A stretch of 64,000 nt of DNA from SB11 sp965222995 (lineage in GTDB: Bacteria; Bacteroidota; Bacteroidia; UBA8524): contig OZ244977.1 in NCBI GenBank assembly GCA_965222995.1, forward strand, positions 434,001 through 498,000, in the 5' to 3' direction. Made by a program: the position numbers and the translations under genes. The notes under the pieces were generated by a model that searched no databases, was not told the origin of the DNA, and was given only the letters and a program-made list of their open reading frames with translations. Shown piece by piece: positions 1 through 8,354 of this stretch (position 1 is its first letter; each line of letters starts with the position of its first letter).

Positions 1-107
1 ACCATCTCCTCACCGCCGGCAACAATATTTTTTATATTATCATCGTCGCTCAAGAAATTTTGCAACACTTGATGAGCCTCTAAAAAATTCTTACGAATTA
101 TCTCCAT
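1..107 (-). CDS. gmhA: Probable phosphoheptose isomerase GmhA, N-terminal fragment
   Basis: The reading frame starts with ATG at 107..105 and stays open to the window edge, so only the first 35 residues are visible. They begin MEIIRKNFLEAHQVLQNFL and continue into a DDDNI segment. This matches the N-terminal helix of sedoheptulose-7-phosphate isomerases, which make the ADP-heptose precursor for lipopolysaccharide. The SIS-domain substrate motifs would lie beyond the window. The start codon shares one base with the dsbD stop (TAATG), which suggests translational coupling. The identity rests on a short N-terminal stretch and is therefore tentative; another SIS-domain isomerase is possible. Confidence 0.5.
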   Translation of the reverse strand, partial: MEIIRKNFLEAHQVLQNFLSDDDNIKNIVAGGEEM

Positions 108-2287
108 TATTTTTTATCGGCTTTTATGCCATGTCTTTTATTAAACAGTTCTTTTGCTCCATCTAAAAACTTAATAAATTCAGCTACATCGTAATCAGCC
201 TGACGAGGTTCTGCCAATAGCTCTTCGTTATTATCTAATAAACAATAGTTGGGTTGTGCATTACTACCAAAATAACAAACTTGTATATCAGCATTTACAC
301 GCCCTATTGTTTTCTTCACCTTACCATCAGCTTTAGAGGTTACCCAATCGCTTTCAGGTAACTCGGTTCTATCATCTACATATAAGGCAACAACCACAAA
401 ATCCTCTTCTAGTCTTTTTAGTACTCCTGGGTCAGCCCAAACCTGTTCTTCCATTTTTCTACAGTTTACACAACCATGTCCTGTAAAATCTATAAATAAT
501 GGTTTTTTCTGGTCTATAGCGCATTGCATGGCTTGCTTATAATCGAAATAGCCTTTCAAGCCGTGAGGTAAATGCAGCTTCTCACCGTACTTAGGTTTTT
601 CGCATAAAGTACCTTTACCCTCACCACGAATCATGGCAGGAATATTGAAATCATGCGAGGTAGTTGGCGGTAGATAACCCGCTAAACCGGGCAAAGAAGC
701 TCCCCACATACCGGGAACTAAGTATACTACAAAGCTAAATGTGATGATGGATAAAAATAAGCGGGGAACACTTAAATAAGGTACATCACTATCGTGGGCA
801 AACTTTAATTTCCCTAATAAGTATACACCCATTAAGGCAAAAATTACTATCCAAAGTGCTATATAAACCTCACGGTCTAGAATACCCCAGTGATAAGTTT
901 GGTCGGCTACACTTAAAAACTTTAACCCGAAAGCTAACTCTACAAAACCTAAAACTACTTTTACACTATTAAGCCAACCACCTGATTTTGGTAAACCTTC
1001 TAACCATTTAGGAAAAATAGCAAATAAGGTAAAAGGTAATGCAAAGGCTAATGAAAAGCCTAGCATACCCACTATGGGTCTTTGTACGCTACCTTGTGAA
1101 GCTTCAACCAATATACTACCCACTATGGGACCTGTACATGAAAAAGAAACCAGTACTAGCGTAAATGCCATAAAAAATACTCCAACTAGCCCTCCTCTAT
1201 CGCTTTGCTTGTCTACTTTATTTACAAAGCTGCTGGGTAGTGTAATTTCAAACAAGCCAAAGAAAGACATGGCGAAGATTACAAATACTAAAAAGAAAAT
1301 AATATTTACAATAGCGTTAGTAGAGAACTCATTGGCTCCTTGTGCCCCAAAAAGTAAAGAGAATATGGTACCTATTATGGTATAAATAATAATAATAAAG
1401 GCACCGTATAAAAATGCGTTTCTTAATCCTTTTGCTTTGCCTCCACTTCCTTTTAAAAAGAAAGTAACCGTCATAGGTATCATGGGGAATACGCATGGAG
1501 TTAACAATGCCACCAACCCTGAAAGAAATGCTACGATAAAGAATAACCATAAGTTGTCATCTTCCTCCTTTGTCTCTACTATTCCGTCTTCACCTGCAAA
1601 TTTTTTCACTTGGCAATCCCCACCCTCTAATATAGAGGTACTATGGTATGCTCCTGTATCTTTTTTTTCAGCTTCAGCTTGTGCTTTTGCAATGGAGTCT
1701 GCTTTAGCTAAACTATCTTCAGTTGTAATAACATCAGGTTGAGCATTTTCCGGTGTATCAACAACTTCTGTGGTTTTCGGTTCAACAGTAGTAGTACCAC
1801 CACCTATGGTTTTAATGGTGGTTTGTAAATCTACCTCAAATTGTACACATTGCTCATCGCACATTTGGTAGTACAGGTTAACCTTTACTGTTGGGTTTGC
1901 CGAAAGTACCTTTAGCTTATGTCTAAACTCTGCCTTATGCTTAAAAAAAGTAACATCACCCTCCCATACATCATCGTATTCCTTTATTTGACCAATGGGT
2001 TTGGGTAAAGGGCTTAGTAATTTATAAGCGGTACTTTTTTCATAGGTAAACTCAGCTTTTTGTGGGCCTTCTGTGGGGAAGTCATTAGAATATAAGTGCC
2101 ACTTATCAGGTATATCGTTAGTTTTAAAAATCAGTTCAACCTCATCACCAATTTTTACATTTTGTTTGGATACGGTAAGTTTCCAGGTAACCGGCTTTAT
2201 TAGCTTTTGCTGTCCAAAAGATGAAAATGGCGAAACTAAGACTACAACTAGTATAAGCAGTAGTTTTCCTACAATACTCTTCTTCAT
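107..2287 (-). CDS. dsbD: DsbD-type thiol:disulfide interchange protein
   Basis: This 726-residue inner-membrane protein passes electrons from cytoplasmic thioredoxin to periplasmic thiol proteins. After a signal peptide (ending near SFGQ), residues 30-160 form a periplasmic N-terminal domain with a CDEQC pair. A Thr/Glu/Ala-rich linker follows. About eight hydrophobic helices start near residue 245 and carry the CcdA-like LLTPCVFPMIP motif and a second Cys in SCTGP. The C-terminal thioredoxin domain has the CVNC redox site near residue 602. All three expected Cys sites are therefore present, as in complete DsbD. The downstream gmhA-like gene overlaps its stop by one base. A TAAATTTG promoter element lies just upstream. 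Confidence 0.93.
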   Translation of the reverse strand: MKKSIVGKLLLILVVVLVSPFSSFGQQKLIKPVTWKLTVSKQNVKIGDEVELIFKTNDIPDKWHLYSNDFPTEGPQKAEFTYEKSTAYKLLSPLPKPIGQIKEYDDVWEGDVTFFKHKAEFRHKLKVLSANPTVKVNLYYQMCDEQCVQFEVDLQTTIKTIGGGTTTVEPKTTEVVDTPENAQPDVITTEDSLAKADSIAKAQAEAEKKDTGAYHSTSILEGGDCQVKKFAGEDGIVETKEEDDNLWLFFIVAFLSGLVALLTPCVFPMIPMTVTFFLKGSGGKAKGLRNAFLYGAFIIIIYTIIGTIFSLLFGAQGANEFSTNAIVNIIFFLVFVIFAMSFFGLFEITLPSSFVNKVDKQSDRGGLVGVFFMAFTLVLVSFSCTGPIVGSILVEASQGSVQRPIVGMLGFSLAFALPFTLFAIFPKWLEGLPKSGGWLNSVKVVLGFVELAFGLKFLSVADQTYHWGILDREVYIALWIVIFALMGVYLLGKLKFAHDSDVPYLSVPRLFLSIITFSFVVYLVPGMWGASLPGLAGYLPPTTSHDFNIPAMIRGEGKGTLCEKPKYGEKLHLPHGLKGYFDYKQAMQCAIDQKKPLFIDFTGHGCVNCRKMEEQVWADPGVLKRLEEDFVVVALYVDDRTELPESDWVTSKADGKVKKTIGRVNADIQVCYFGSNAQPNYCLLDNNEELLAEPRQADYDVAEFIKFLDGAKELFNKRHGIKADKK

Positions 2288-2298
2288 ATATATGGGAA

Positions 2299-2306
2299 CA
2301 AATTTA
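2299..2306 (-). promoter_or_regulatory. -7 promoter element for dsbD
   Basis: On the minus strand this reads TAAATTTG, an exact match to the Bacteroidota sigma-A -7 consensus TAnnTTTG, 11 bases before the dsbD ATG. No clear -33 TTG was identified. Only the motif and its position support the call. Confidence 0.5.
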
Positions 2307-2510
2307 ATCTAAATAGTGAACCTAAAAAGGCTTTTAAAAATGTGATATTCTCGTTTTTCATTCCAAAATCCAAACCAAACTGTATATAGTGCTACGTTTT
2401 TACTTTTTTGTCCAGTAGGCTATTAAGTGTTAATAAGTGAACAACTCCCATTATTTAAGGTAAAAGCACTAAGATAATTTTGAGTTGATTTTACGTTATA
2501 CAGGTATAAT

Positions 2511-4277
2511 ATGCATAAAAGAATAGTACTTTTATTTTTACTTTGTGAAGTAGTATTGGCGGGCTTTAGCCAAAAAAAGAAGACTACTGTACATGAGTAT
2601 ATTGAAACTTATCAGGAGTTGGCTGTGAGTGAAATGGAACGTACAGGAATACCTGCAAGTATCACTTTAGCACAAGGAATTTTAGAATCAGCCAACGGAA
2701 ATAGTAGGTTGTCTACTAAAGGAAATAACCATTTTGGGATTAAGTGTAAGAAAAACTGGACGGGTAATACTATTTATGCCGATGATGATGAACTAAATGA
2801 GTGTTTCAGGGCCTATAAATCAGCAAAAGATTCGTATATAGACCATTCTTCTTTCTTAATGGAGAATAGGCGTTACGCTTTTTTATTTGATTTGAAGCCT
2901 GATGATTATAAAGGTTGGGCAAGGGGATTAAAAAAAGCAGGATATGCTACCAACCCCAAATATGCAGATATACTGATTGTTTTGATTGAGCGACATGAAC
3001 TGAACAAACTGGATAAGAAGGAGCGAATTAAGAAGAAGAAAAAAAAGAAAAAAGAAATTCCTGCATCTCGTCCCGACCCAATCTTAAAGAAAAAAGGAGA
3101 GCTATTTAAGTTTAACGGAATCCCGGCTACTATGGTAATGGAAGGGCAATCTGCAGTTTCTATTTCCACTACTTTTGGATTACGTCCAAAACAATTTTAC
3201 CGCTATAATGATTTGAAAGCAGGTAGCGATGTTGTGCCCGGTAGTATAGTTTATCTTAAGCCTAAGCGTCGAAAAGCAAAAGAAGCTTACCATATTGTAA
3301 CAGCAGGGCAAACTATGTATGCCATTTCACAGCAATTCGGCATAAAACTTAAACACCTTTACAAAAAGAACAGGATGAAACCCGGGCAAGAGCCGGCAAT
3401 AGGGCAAACCATTTATTTAAGAAGAAAACGCCGTAGAGCACCTGAGCTAAGAGACCCATCAAAAGAAACTAAGGTAGCCGTCCCTACTGCTGATGCGGTA
3501 AAGAAAGAACCCTATAGTGAAAAACCGATGGTTACCATAGTACCGGGCGAAGGTGAAAATTATGAGGTTCCCAAAAAGGAGAATAAAACTGAACCTGTTG
3601 ATTTAATTGAAGTAGATCCAAAATCGGAGTATAAAGTAGAGAAACCTAAAAAAGAAGAGAAAAAGAAAGAACCAAAGGATGTTTTTGTAGAAAAAGATGG
3701 AGATGAGAAATATAATGTTGAAATAGAAAATAAAAACAAAGAAACCAACTACAACAAAATGCAGTTGGATGATGTACAGTACCATGAAGTGAAAAAAGGA
3801 GAAACACTATTTGCCATAAGTAGAAAATATGGTAAAAGCGTACAGCAAATAAAGGAGCTTAACGATTTGAAGAACTACAACCTAAGTGTAGGACAAAAAC
3901 TTATTATAAACCAAAACTTTAAAGAGAAGCAACCCGATACGGAAAACACTAACTTTTACCACGAAGTACAAAAAGGGGAGAGTTTATACAAAATAGCTAA
4001 ACTGTATAATATGAGTGTCGATGCGTTGAAAAAACTAAATAGCATAAGCAGTGATGCGTTAAACATCGGGCAAAAGCTTTTAGTATCAAAAGCAGCGAAA
4101 ACAACACAAAATAACACTGAAAAAGTAACCACAAATGTGGTTTACCATACTGTAGAAAAAGGAGATACTTTATACAGCATTAGCCGCAAATACAACGTGA
4201 AAGTTGCCGCTATAAAAGAATTGAATAAACTTAGTGATAACACACTAAGTATTGGGCAAAAACTAAGAGTTAAATAA
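2511..4277 (+). CDS. Secreted glucosaminidase with five LysM repeats
   Basis: This 588-residue cell-wall hydrolase has a signal peptide ending near residue 20. A glucosaminidase (lysozyme-like) domain covers residues 28-165, with the probable catalytic Glu59 in GILESANGNS followed by NNHFGIKCK. A basic tether with eight consecutive lysines (174-181) comes next. Two degenerate LysM modules lie at about 199-250 and 262-312, then a Lys/Glu-rich linker, then three canonical LysM modules at about 422-468, 482-526 and 544-588 with the GETL/GDTL...IGQKL pattern. LysM modules bind peptidoglycan, so the enzyme probably trims beta-N-acetylglucosaminyl bonds in the periplasm. It is divergent from dsbD across a 223-bp gap. 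Confidence 0.9.
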   Translation: MHKRIVLLFLLCEVVLAGFSQKKKTTVHEYIETYQELAVSEMERTGIPASITLAQGILESANGNSRLSTKGNNHFGIKCKKNWTGNTIYADDDELNECFRAYKSAKDSYIDHSSFLMENRRYAFLFDLKPDDYKGWARGLKKAGYATNPKYADILIVLIERHELNKLDKKERIKKKKKKKKEIPASRPDPILKKKGELFKFNGIPATMVMEGQSAVSISTTFGLRPKQFYRYNDLKAGSDVVPGSIVYLKPKRRKAKEAYHIVTAGQTMYAISQQFGIKLKHLYKKNRMKPGQEPAIGQTIYLRRKRRRAPELRDPSKETKVAVPTADAVKKEPYSEKPMVTIVPGEGENYEVPKKENKTEPVDLIEVDPKSEYKVEKPKKEEKKKEPKDVFVEKDGDEKYNVEIENKNKETNYNKMQLDDVQYHEVKKGETLFAISRKYGKSVQQIKELNDLKNYNLSVGQKLIINQNFKEKQPDTENTNFYHEVQKGESLYKIAKLYNMSVDALKKLNSISSDALNIGQKLLVSKAAKTTQNNTEKVTTNVVYHTVEKGDTLYSISRKYNVKVAAIKELNKLSDNTLSIGQKLRVK

Positions 4278-4317
4278 CCGTTTCAAAGCTATACTCTCTT
4301 AATTCTAAACTATTTAG

Positions 4318-4325
4318 TACATTTG
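4318..4325 (+). promoter_or_regulatory. -7 promoter element for the DUF1223 lipoprotein gene
   Basis: TACATTTG matches TAnnTTTG and lies 19 bases before the ATG at 4345. It suggests the DUF1223 gene and the overlapping downstream gene have their own promoter, separate from the LysM gene 67 bases upstream. Confidence 0.5.
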
Positions 4326-4344
4326 AGAGATAACACGCTTTCAA

Positions 4345-5187
4345 ATGAAAAACTCTTATTTTCTATTTCTGCTATCCATACTATTTATATCAGTAAGTTC
4401 TTGTAAAAAAGAAACTATTGTTGCTTCAAAAGACACTACAGAAACACCACTGAAATGTACCGAGAAACAACCTTTTGCAGTTGTTGAACTGTTTACCTCA
4501 CAAGGGTGTAGCAGTTGCCCCCCTGCTGAGGAAATGATTAATGAAATGGTGAAAACCGAAACAAGAAATGTTTTGTATATAGAAAACCATGTTGATTATT
4601 GGAATGGACCACTTGCCGGGCCGTGTGGGGTAAGTGCATGGAAAGACCCTTATAGCAGCAAGTTTTATACTGATAGGCAAAGAAGCTTAATTAAAATATT
4701 TGGCACACAAGGTTTAATTACACCATGGTTCCAAATATCAACTCAATATGCCACATATACAGGTAATGGGGCAAATACTAAACGTATAGCTTTATCAAAA
4801 GCTGCTGTCATAGCTAAAAGAGATGAAGTATTATCACACCCTGCAAGTGCAGGAATTGTTTTGAAGCTAAAATCTATTGATGAAGCAAATAAAAGACTAA
4901 AAGTTGAGTTTGCTACTTTGGATGCTGACCCTAACCATAGTATTGAGTTTATTTTATTGGAGAGTAAAATATCTACCAAAATAACATCGGGCGAAAACTG
5001 TAACTTAACTTTAGAAAGTAGTCATATAGCCAGAACTTGGGTGTCAGAGCAAGTTGCTGAACATGGGTTTGTAGAAATAGCAATACCGGATGATGCCAAG
5101 CTTGAACACTGCGAAGTAGCAGCCTTTATTAAAAACCCTGCTGACCAAACTGTTTCAGGAGCTACAAAAGGCTTTAAAGTAAAATAA
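4345..5187 (+). CDS. DUF1223 family lipoprotein with thioredoxin-like CxxC
   Basis: The 280-residue protein has a lipoprotein-type signal ending at Cys20 (ISVSSC). The diagnostic DUF1223 motif follows: VELFTSQGCSSCPP with Cys55 and Cys58, then HVDYWN near residue 90. DUF1223 proteins adopt a thioredoxin-like fold in their N-terminal half, so a periplasmic redox role is plausible, but no substrate is established for the family. The gene's TAA overlaps the ATG of the next gene by one base, which suggests coupled translation and perhaps a shared function. Confidence 0.85.
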   Translation: MKNSYFLFLLSILFISVSSCKKETIVASKDTTETPLKCTEKQPFAVVELFTSQGCSSCPPAEEMINEMVKTETRNVLYIENHVDYWNGPLAGPCGVSAWKDPYSSKFYTDRQRSLIKIFGTQGLITPWFQISTQYATYTGNGANTKRIALSKAAVIAKRDEVLSHPASAGIVLKLKSIDEANKRLKVEFATLDADPNHSIEFILLESKISTKITSGENCNLTLESSHIARTWVSEQVAEHGFVEIAIPDDAKLEHCEVAAFIKNPADQTVSGATKGFKVK

Positions 5188-5867
5188 TGCAAAAGAGGCT
5201 TCTTATAGCAATTACTCTTTTAGCGTTCGCCACAACTGTAAAAGCTCAATTACTTGAGTTTTCTAAAGGGGATACCATTTTATCTTCAAAACAATACCCT
5301 ACATTATTTGCTACCACTTATTTGACTACAAAGTCTGCTTATGTGATACCGCAATGGAAGGTGAAAAAGACCAATTTACCCTCTAGTTGGGAGGTGGTAA
5401 GCCTTTGTGATAATGTACTATGTTACTTTGCTCCTATACCCACAGAAAGTACGATGGATACCATCAAAAAAACGGATGGTACTACTGAAAATAAATTGGA
5501 GTTTACTTTAGATATTAAAGGCGACTATGATTCTATTGGGGTGATTGAATTAGAGGTTACCATACCTGATAGTAATTACACTAAAACATTATACTACGTT
5601 TTTAGTAGTTATAGCCTAAGCATTAATGAAGTACTGAATGATAACCCAACAGCGTGGGCTTATAAGCAAACTCTTTTCTTAAAAAATCCTACTTCAAAAC
5701 CAGTGAAGTATAGTATTACCAATTATCTGGGGCAGTTAGTATTTAAAGAAACTCTAAGAGCGGATAACTCAAAACAGATTACACTTAAATCAGGAGTTTA
5801 TTTTGTTCAATTCCTATCTAAAGAAGAGAACGCTACAGAACCTCAAAAACTTCTTATTCAACCCTAA
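5187..5867 (+). CDS. Small secreted protein with a T9SS-type C-terminal domain
   Basis: This 226-residue protein has a signal peptide (cleavage near VKAQ, residue 20). The middle (residues 21-145) matches no family I recognise. The C-terminal ~75 residues have the T9SS type A pattern: NPTSKPVKYSITNYLGQLVF, a short strand, SGVYFVQF and QKLLIQP at the end. That predicts export across the outer membrane by the type IX system. The start codon overlaps the stop of the DUF1223 gene (TAATG), so the two are probably one transcript. The sorting-domain call is by pattern; the function is unknown. Confidence 0.75.
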   Translation: MQKRLLIAITLLAFATTVKAQLLEFSKGDTILSSKQYPTLFATTYLTTKSAYVIPQWKVKKTNLPSSWEVVSLCDNVLCYFAPIPTESTMDTIKKTDGTTENKLEFTLDIKGDYDSIGVIELEVTIPDSNYTKTLYYVFSSYSLSINEVLNDNPTAWAYKQTLFLKNPTSKPVKYSITNYLGQLVFKETLRADNSKQITLKSGVYFVQFLSKEENATEPQKLLIQP

Positions 5868-5920
5868 AGGCTTGTGTGGAAGTAAAGGAGGGAGAAAGGG
5901 AGGTGTTAATTAGAACTCTT

Positions 5921-6586
5921 TTACAAACCTCTATTTAAAAAGGCATCAAAAGGGGCAAGAGCTTTAAAAACATCGGTAGCGTAGTTTATAAAGTCCTTAT
6001 CGGTTACAATTTTATCTGCTATGGGTTCGTGGGTAGCCAAAAAGGTTTTAAACTTTAGTAGTTCAGCTTCTGGGTGTTCTTTATCAAAACCGCGAGGGAC
6101 GTTTTTCAGTTTTTCACCTTTAATCTCTCCAAAGTACTTTATGAAGTCTTTGTTGTTAATGATTTTCTTTAAGTCAGCTGCGTTATAGTCAATCTCTTGG
6201 CGAATGGCTGTTATCCAAGGGGTAGGAGGTAAATAGGCTCCTCCTGCCAAAACTGATTTACCTGGCTCTATGCGTACATAATATCCGGCTCTATCATGTT
6301 CGTTTTTTCTTCCTCCTCCGCCAATAATATGTCCGCCAATATAAGTTTGGTAAGGTGTTTTATCCTTAGAAAAACGTACATCTCTATAAATACGAAATAC
6401 ACTTTTTTTAGCCTCAACATCTTTTACGCTTGGGTCGAATTTGCTAATGTTAGTTATCAAGCCGTCCATTAACTCTATAAACTCAGCCTTACCTGCTTCA
6501 TAGCGTTTTTTATTATCAGCAAACCACTCTTTGTTATTGTTTGCTGCCAGCTCTTTAAGAAATTTTATAGTCTCTTTACTTATCAT
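5921..6586 (-). CDS. DUF2461 domain-containing protein
   Basis: This 221-residue protein is recognisable as DUF2461 (TIGR02453): an N-terminal LKELAANNNKEWF segment, then FRIYRDVRFSKDKTPYQTY and a following glycine-rich stretch. No signal peptide is seen, so it is presumably cytoplasmic. The biochemical role of the family is not established. It lies 5 bases downstream of the SRPBCC gene, in what looks like one minus-strand operon with the next four genes. It converges on the T9SS gene across 53 bases in which I see no strong terminator. Confidence 0.85.
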   Translation of the reverse strand: MISKETIKFLKELAANNNKEWFADNKKRYEAGKAEFIELMDGLITNISKFDPSVKDVEAKKSVFRIYRDVRFSKDKTPYQTYIGGHIIGGGGRKNEHDRAGYYVRIEPGKSVLAGGAYLPPTPWITAIRQEIDYNAADLKKIINNKDFIKYFGEIKGEKLKNVPRGFDKEHPEAELLKFKTFLATHEPIADKIVTDKDFINYATDVFKALAPFDAFLNRGL

Positions 6587-6591
6587 GGTTG

Positions 6592-7056
6592 TTAGTTTTT
6601 AGCTTCAACGTACTTTTTCAAACTCTCTAACATCTCACCACGCATTTTATTATTCATGCGCTTCATCATAAGAGAGTTCATTAGCTTAACCATAAAGTTT
6701 TTAGGGTCGTAATGAGATGCTAGTTCTACATTAGTTTTGCCATCTTTATCACTTAGTGAATATAGCATACCAAAATTGTTAAGCATTTTGGTAAATCCTA
6801 AAGTGTCATCGTACACTACCCAACCCAGTTTGTTATTTTCATCATACACTTCACAAACTTCATGGGTAGTTCCTTTTTTGCCATTGGCAACTACCTCACA
6901 AGAGCGTTTTGCATTAAGTGAAGATGTGGGGTTATCTACGTGTTTAATCATATCCACCCATTTGTGTAAACTGCTTGAGTCTGATATCGCAGCCCAAACT
7001 TTTTCTTTGGGTGCATTTATAAGTAGGCTATTGCATCCTTGTAATTTTCCTTTCAT
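6592..7056 (-). CDS. SRPBCC-fold (START-like) protein
   Basis: The 154-residue protein has the pattern of the SRPBCC/polyketide cyclase superfamily: an early strand then NAPKEKVWAAISD, HKWVDMIKHV, a run of alternating strands and a long C-terminal amphipathic helix with MKRMNNKMRGEM. These helix-grip proteins bind hydrophobic ligands in a cavity; no ligand can be inferred here. Its start is 2 bases beyond the stop of the TfoX-like gene, which strongly suggests co-transcription. Confidence 0.8.
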   Translation of the reverse strand: MKGKLQGCNSLLINAPKEKVWAAISDSSSLHKWVDMIKHVDNPTSSLNAKRSCEVVANGKKGTTHEVCEVYDENNKLGWVVYDDTLGFTKMLNNFGMLYSLSDKDGKTNVELASHYDPKNFMVKLMNSLMMKRMNNKMRGEMLESLKKYVEAKN

Positions 7057-7058
7057 AA

Positions 7059-7376
7059 TTATTTTAATGTTTTAGTAAACTGTAAAGCCATTTCGGCGAG
7101 AGTTTCCCAAAGGTTGCTTTCCGTTTCTTCTATTATGTACCAGCCTTTTAGTGGAGGCTTGGTTTTGAAGGGGCTTAATGGTTTTGCTGTTGTTATACCA
7201 AATTTTTCAATGTCAAAATCACCACCTAGTCTAAAGCCCATTCCTCCTTTACCATAAAAGGCAAATACTTTATCGTTAACTTTCAATCCGGGCGAGCTCA
7301 TCATTTTTCCTAGTATTACACCATCGTCTTGTGAGGTGAATTTTTCAGCTATTTGGTTAAAAAGGATTTCACTCAT
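7059..7376 (-). CDS. TfoX N-terminal-domain-like protein
   Basis: This short 105-residue protein has the shape of TfoX N-terminal-domain proteins: an initial helix, then a GKMMSSPGLKVNDKVFAFY segment and a GFRLGG strand. Stand-alone TfoX-N proteins are common in Bacteroidota and usually lack the competence role of full-length Sxy. It lies between the MmcQ/YjbR gene (2-base gap upstream) and the SRPBCC gene (2-base gap downstream). The assignment is by fold pattern only. Confidence 0.65.
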   Translation of the reverse strand: MSEILFNQIAEKFTSQDDGVILGKMMSSPGLKVNDKVFAFYGKGGMGFRLGGDFDIEKFGITTAKPLSPFKTKPPLKGWYIIEETESNLWETLAEMALQFTKTLK

Positions 7377-7378
7377 GG

Positions 7379-7762
7379 TTACAGGTTTTTCAATTCTTCT
7401 TTTAGTTTTTTGGATAGTGATTGCACTACAATATCATAAGCATGGTCTATAAGTTCGTATACCAGTTTATCGTTTACCGTACCATCCATATATACCGAGT
7501 TCCAATGTGTTTTGCTTTGGTGCCAACCTCCTTTAATAGAAGGGTATTGTTCTCGTAGTTCAATAGCACGTTCAGGGTCACATTTTAAGTTGATGAAATG
7601 AAACAGAGGAACTATTTCTTTGCCCATTTTCAAATCGTCGGTATTGGTTAGGCTAAACATTTTACCCATTACTTTTACCCAAATACTACCCGGACCCATA
7701 GGGCTTTCAATAGTAACACCCGGCTTAGCTTGGCAGTAGTTTATGTATTCTTCTAAAGTCAT
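7379..7762 (-). CDS. MmcQ/YjbR family protein
   Basis: The 127-residue protein matches MmcQ/YjbR: an N-terminal helix with YCQAKPGVTIESP, VKVMGKMFSL, NLKCDPERAIELREQYP, and HWNSVYMDG with a following helix. The family has a CyaY-like fold and is sometimes labelled DNA-binding, but its function is not settled. It sits in a tightly packed minus-strand run with the TfoX-like and SRPBCC genes, 58 bases downstream of the VOC gene. Confidence 0.88.
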   Translation of the reverse strand: MTLEEYINYCQAKPGVTIESPMGPGSIWVKVMGKMFSLTNTDDLKMGKEIVPLFHFINLKCDPERAIELREQYPSIKGGWHQSKTHWNSVYMDGTVNDKLVYELIDHAYDIVVQSLSKKLKEELKNL

Positions 7763-7820
7763 TTTTTAAAAAAGGGAGGACAAATGTCCTCCCTAATGAT
7801 TTGCAAACACTAAGGGGTGC

Positions 7821-8186
7821 TTATCCCATTGAGTGAAAAGCTACACGGTTACCTTCACTATCCATAAACATAGCTATGTTACCGTTTTCACCAATATTGG
7901 TTTTAGGCATAATTACTTTACCACCTGCAGCTTCAACACGACCTAAAGGCGTGTTTAAATCATCTCCACCGTTAAGGTAGATTAATGAACCGTCTGCCTG
8001 TGGAGTACTTCCGTTTCCTGCTACAATACAGCCGCCAACACCTTGTTGGTCTGATGGAAAGAAAGCCATTTGCGAGCCATTCATTTCCATTTCTTGTAAT
8101 TCAGCATTAAGTACTTTGCCGTAAAACTCTTTTGCACGTGCGAAATTGTTTGCAGGTAATTCGAACCAGTTGATTGCGTTAGCCAT
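7821..8186 (-). CDS. VOC family (glyoxalase-like) protein
   Basis: A 121-residue vicinal-oxygen-chelate protein. Signs are the opening INWFELPANNFARAKEFYG, a PSDQQGVGGCIV middle and the closing FMDSEGNRVAFHS, which form two beta-alpha-beta-beta-beta modules. Such proteins bind a divalent metal or a small ligand and range from glyoxalases to resistance proteins; the substrate cannot be told. It is the promoter-proximal gene of the five-gene minus-strand run, with a good -33/-7 pair at 8229-8257. Confidence 0.87.
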   Translation of the reverse strand: MANAINWFELPANNFARAKEFYGKVLNAELQEMEMNGSQMAFFPSDQQGVGGCIVAGNGSTPQADGSLIYLNGGDDLNTPLGRVEAAGGKVIMPKTNIGENGNIAMFMDSEGNRVAFHSMG

Positions 8187-8228
8187 AGTTTTAATTATTT
8201 AATGTTAGATAATTTGTTTTTGTTGAGA

Positions 8229-8257
8229 CAAATGTATTGCATCCATCAAAGCACAAA
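8229..8257 (-). promoter_or_regulatory. Promoter (-33 and -7) of the VOC gene run
   Basis: On the minus strand a TTTG is followed after 17 bases by TACATTTG (8236..8229), matching the Bacteroidota arrangement TTTG/N17-23/TAnnTTTG. The transcript would begin about 35-40 bases before the VOC ATG and could carry the five downstream small genes. Confidence 0.6.
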
Positions 8258-8354
8258 ACAATAAAAAACTAAAATTCGTAAGTTTCAAAACAATATATTT
8301 GAAATATAAATAATTGATTAAAAGATATATAATTAAATTTTTTGTAGTTTTTAA

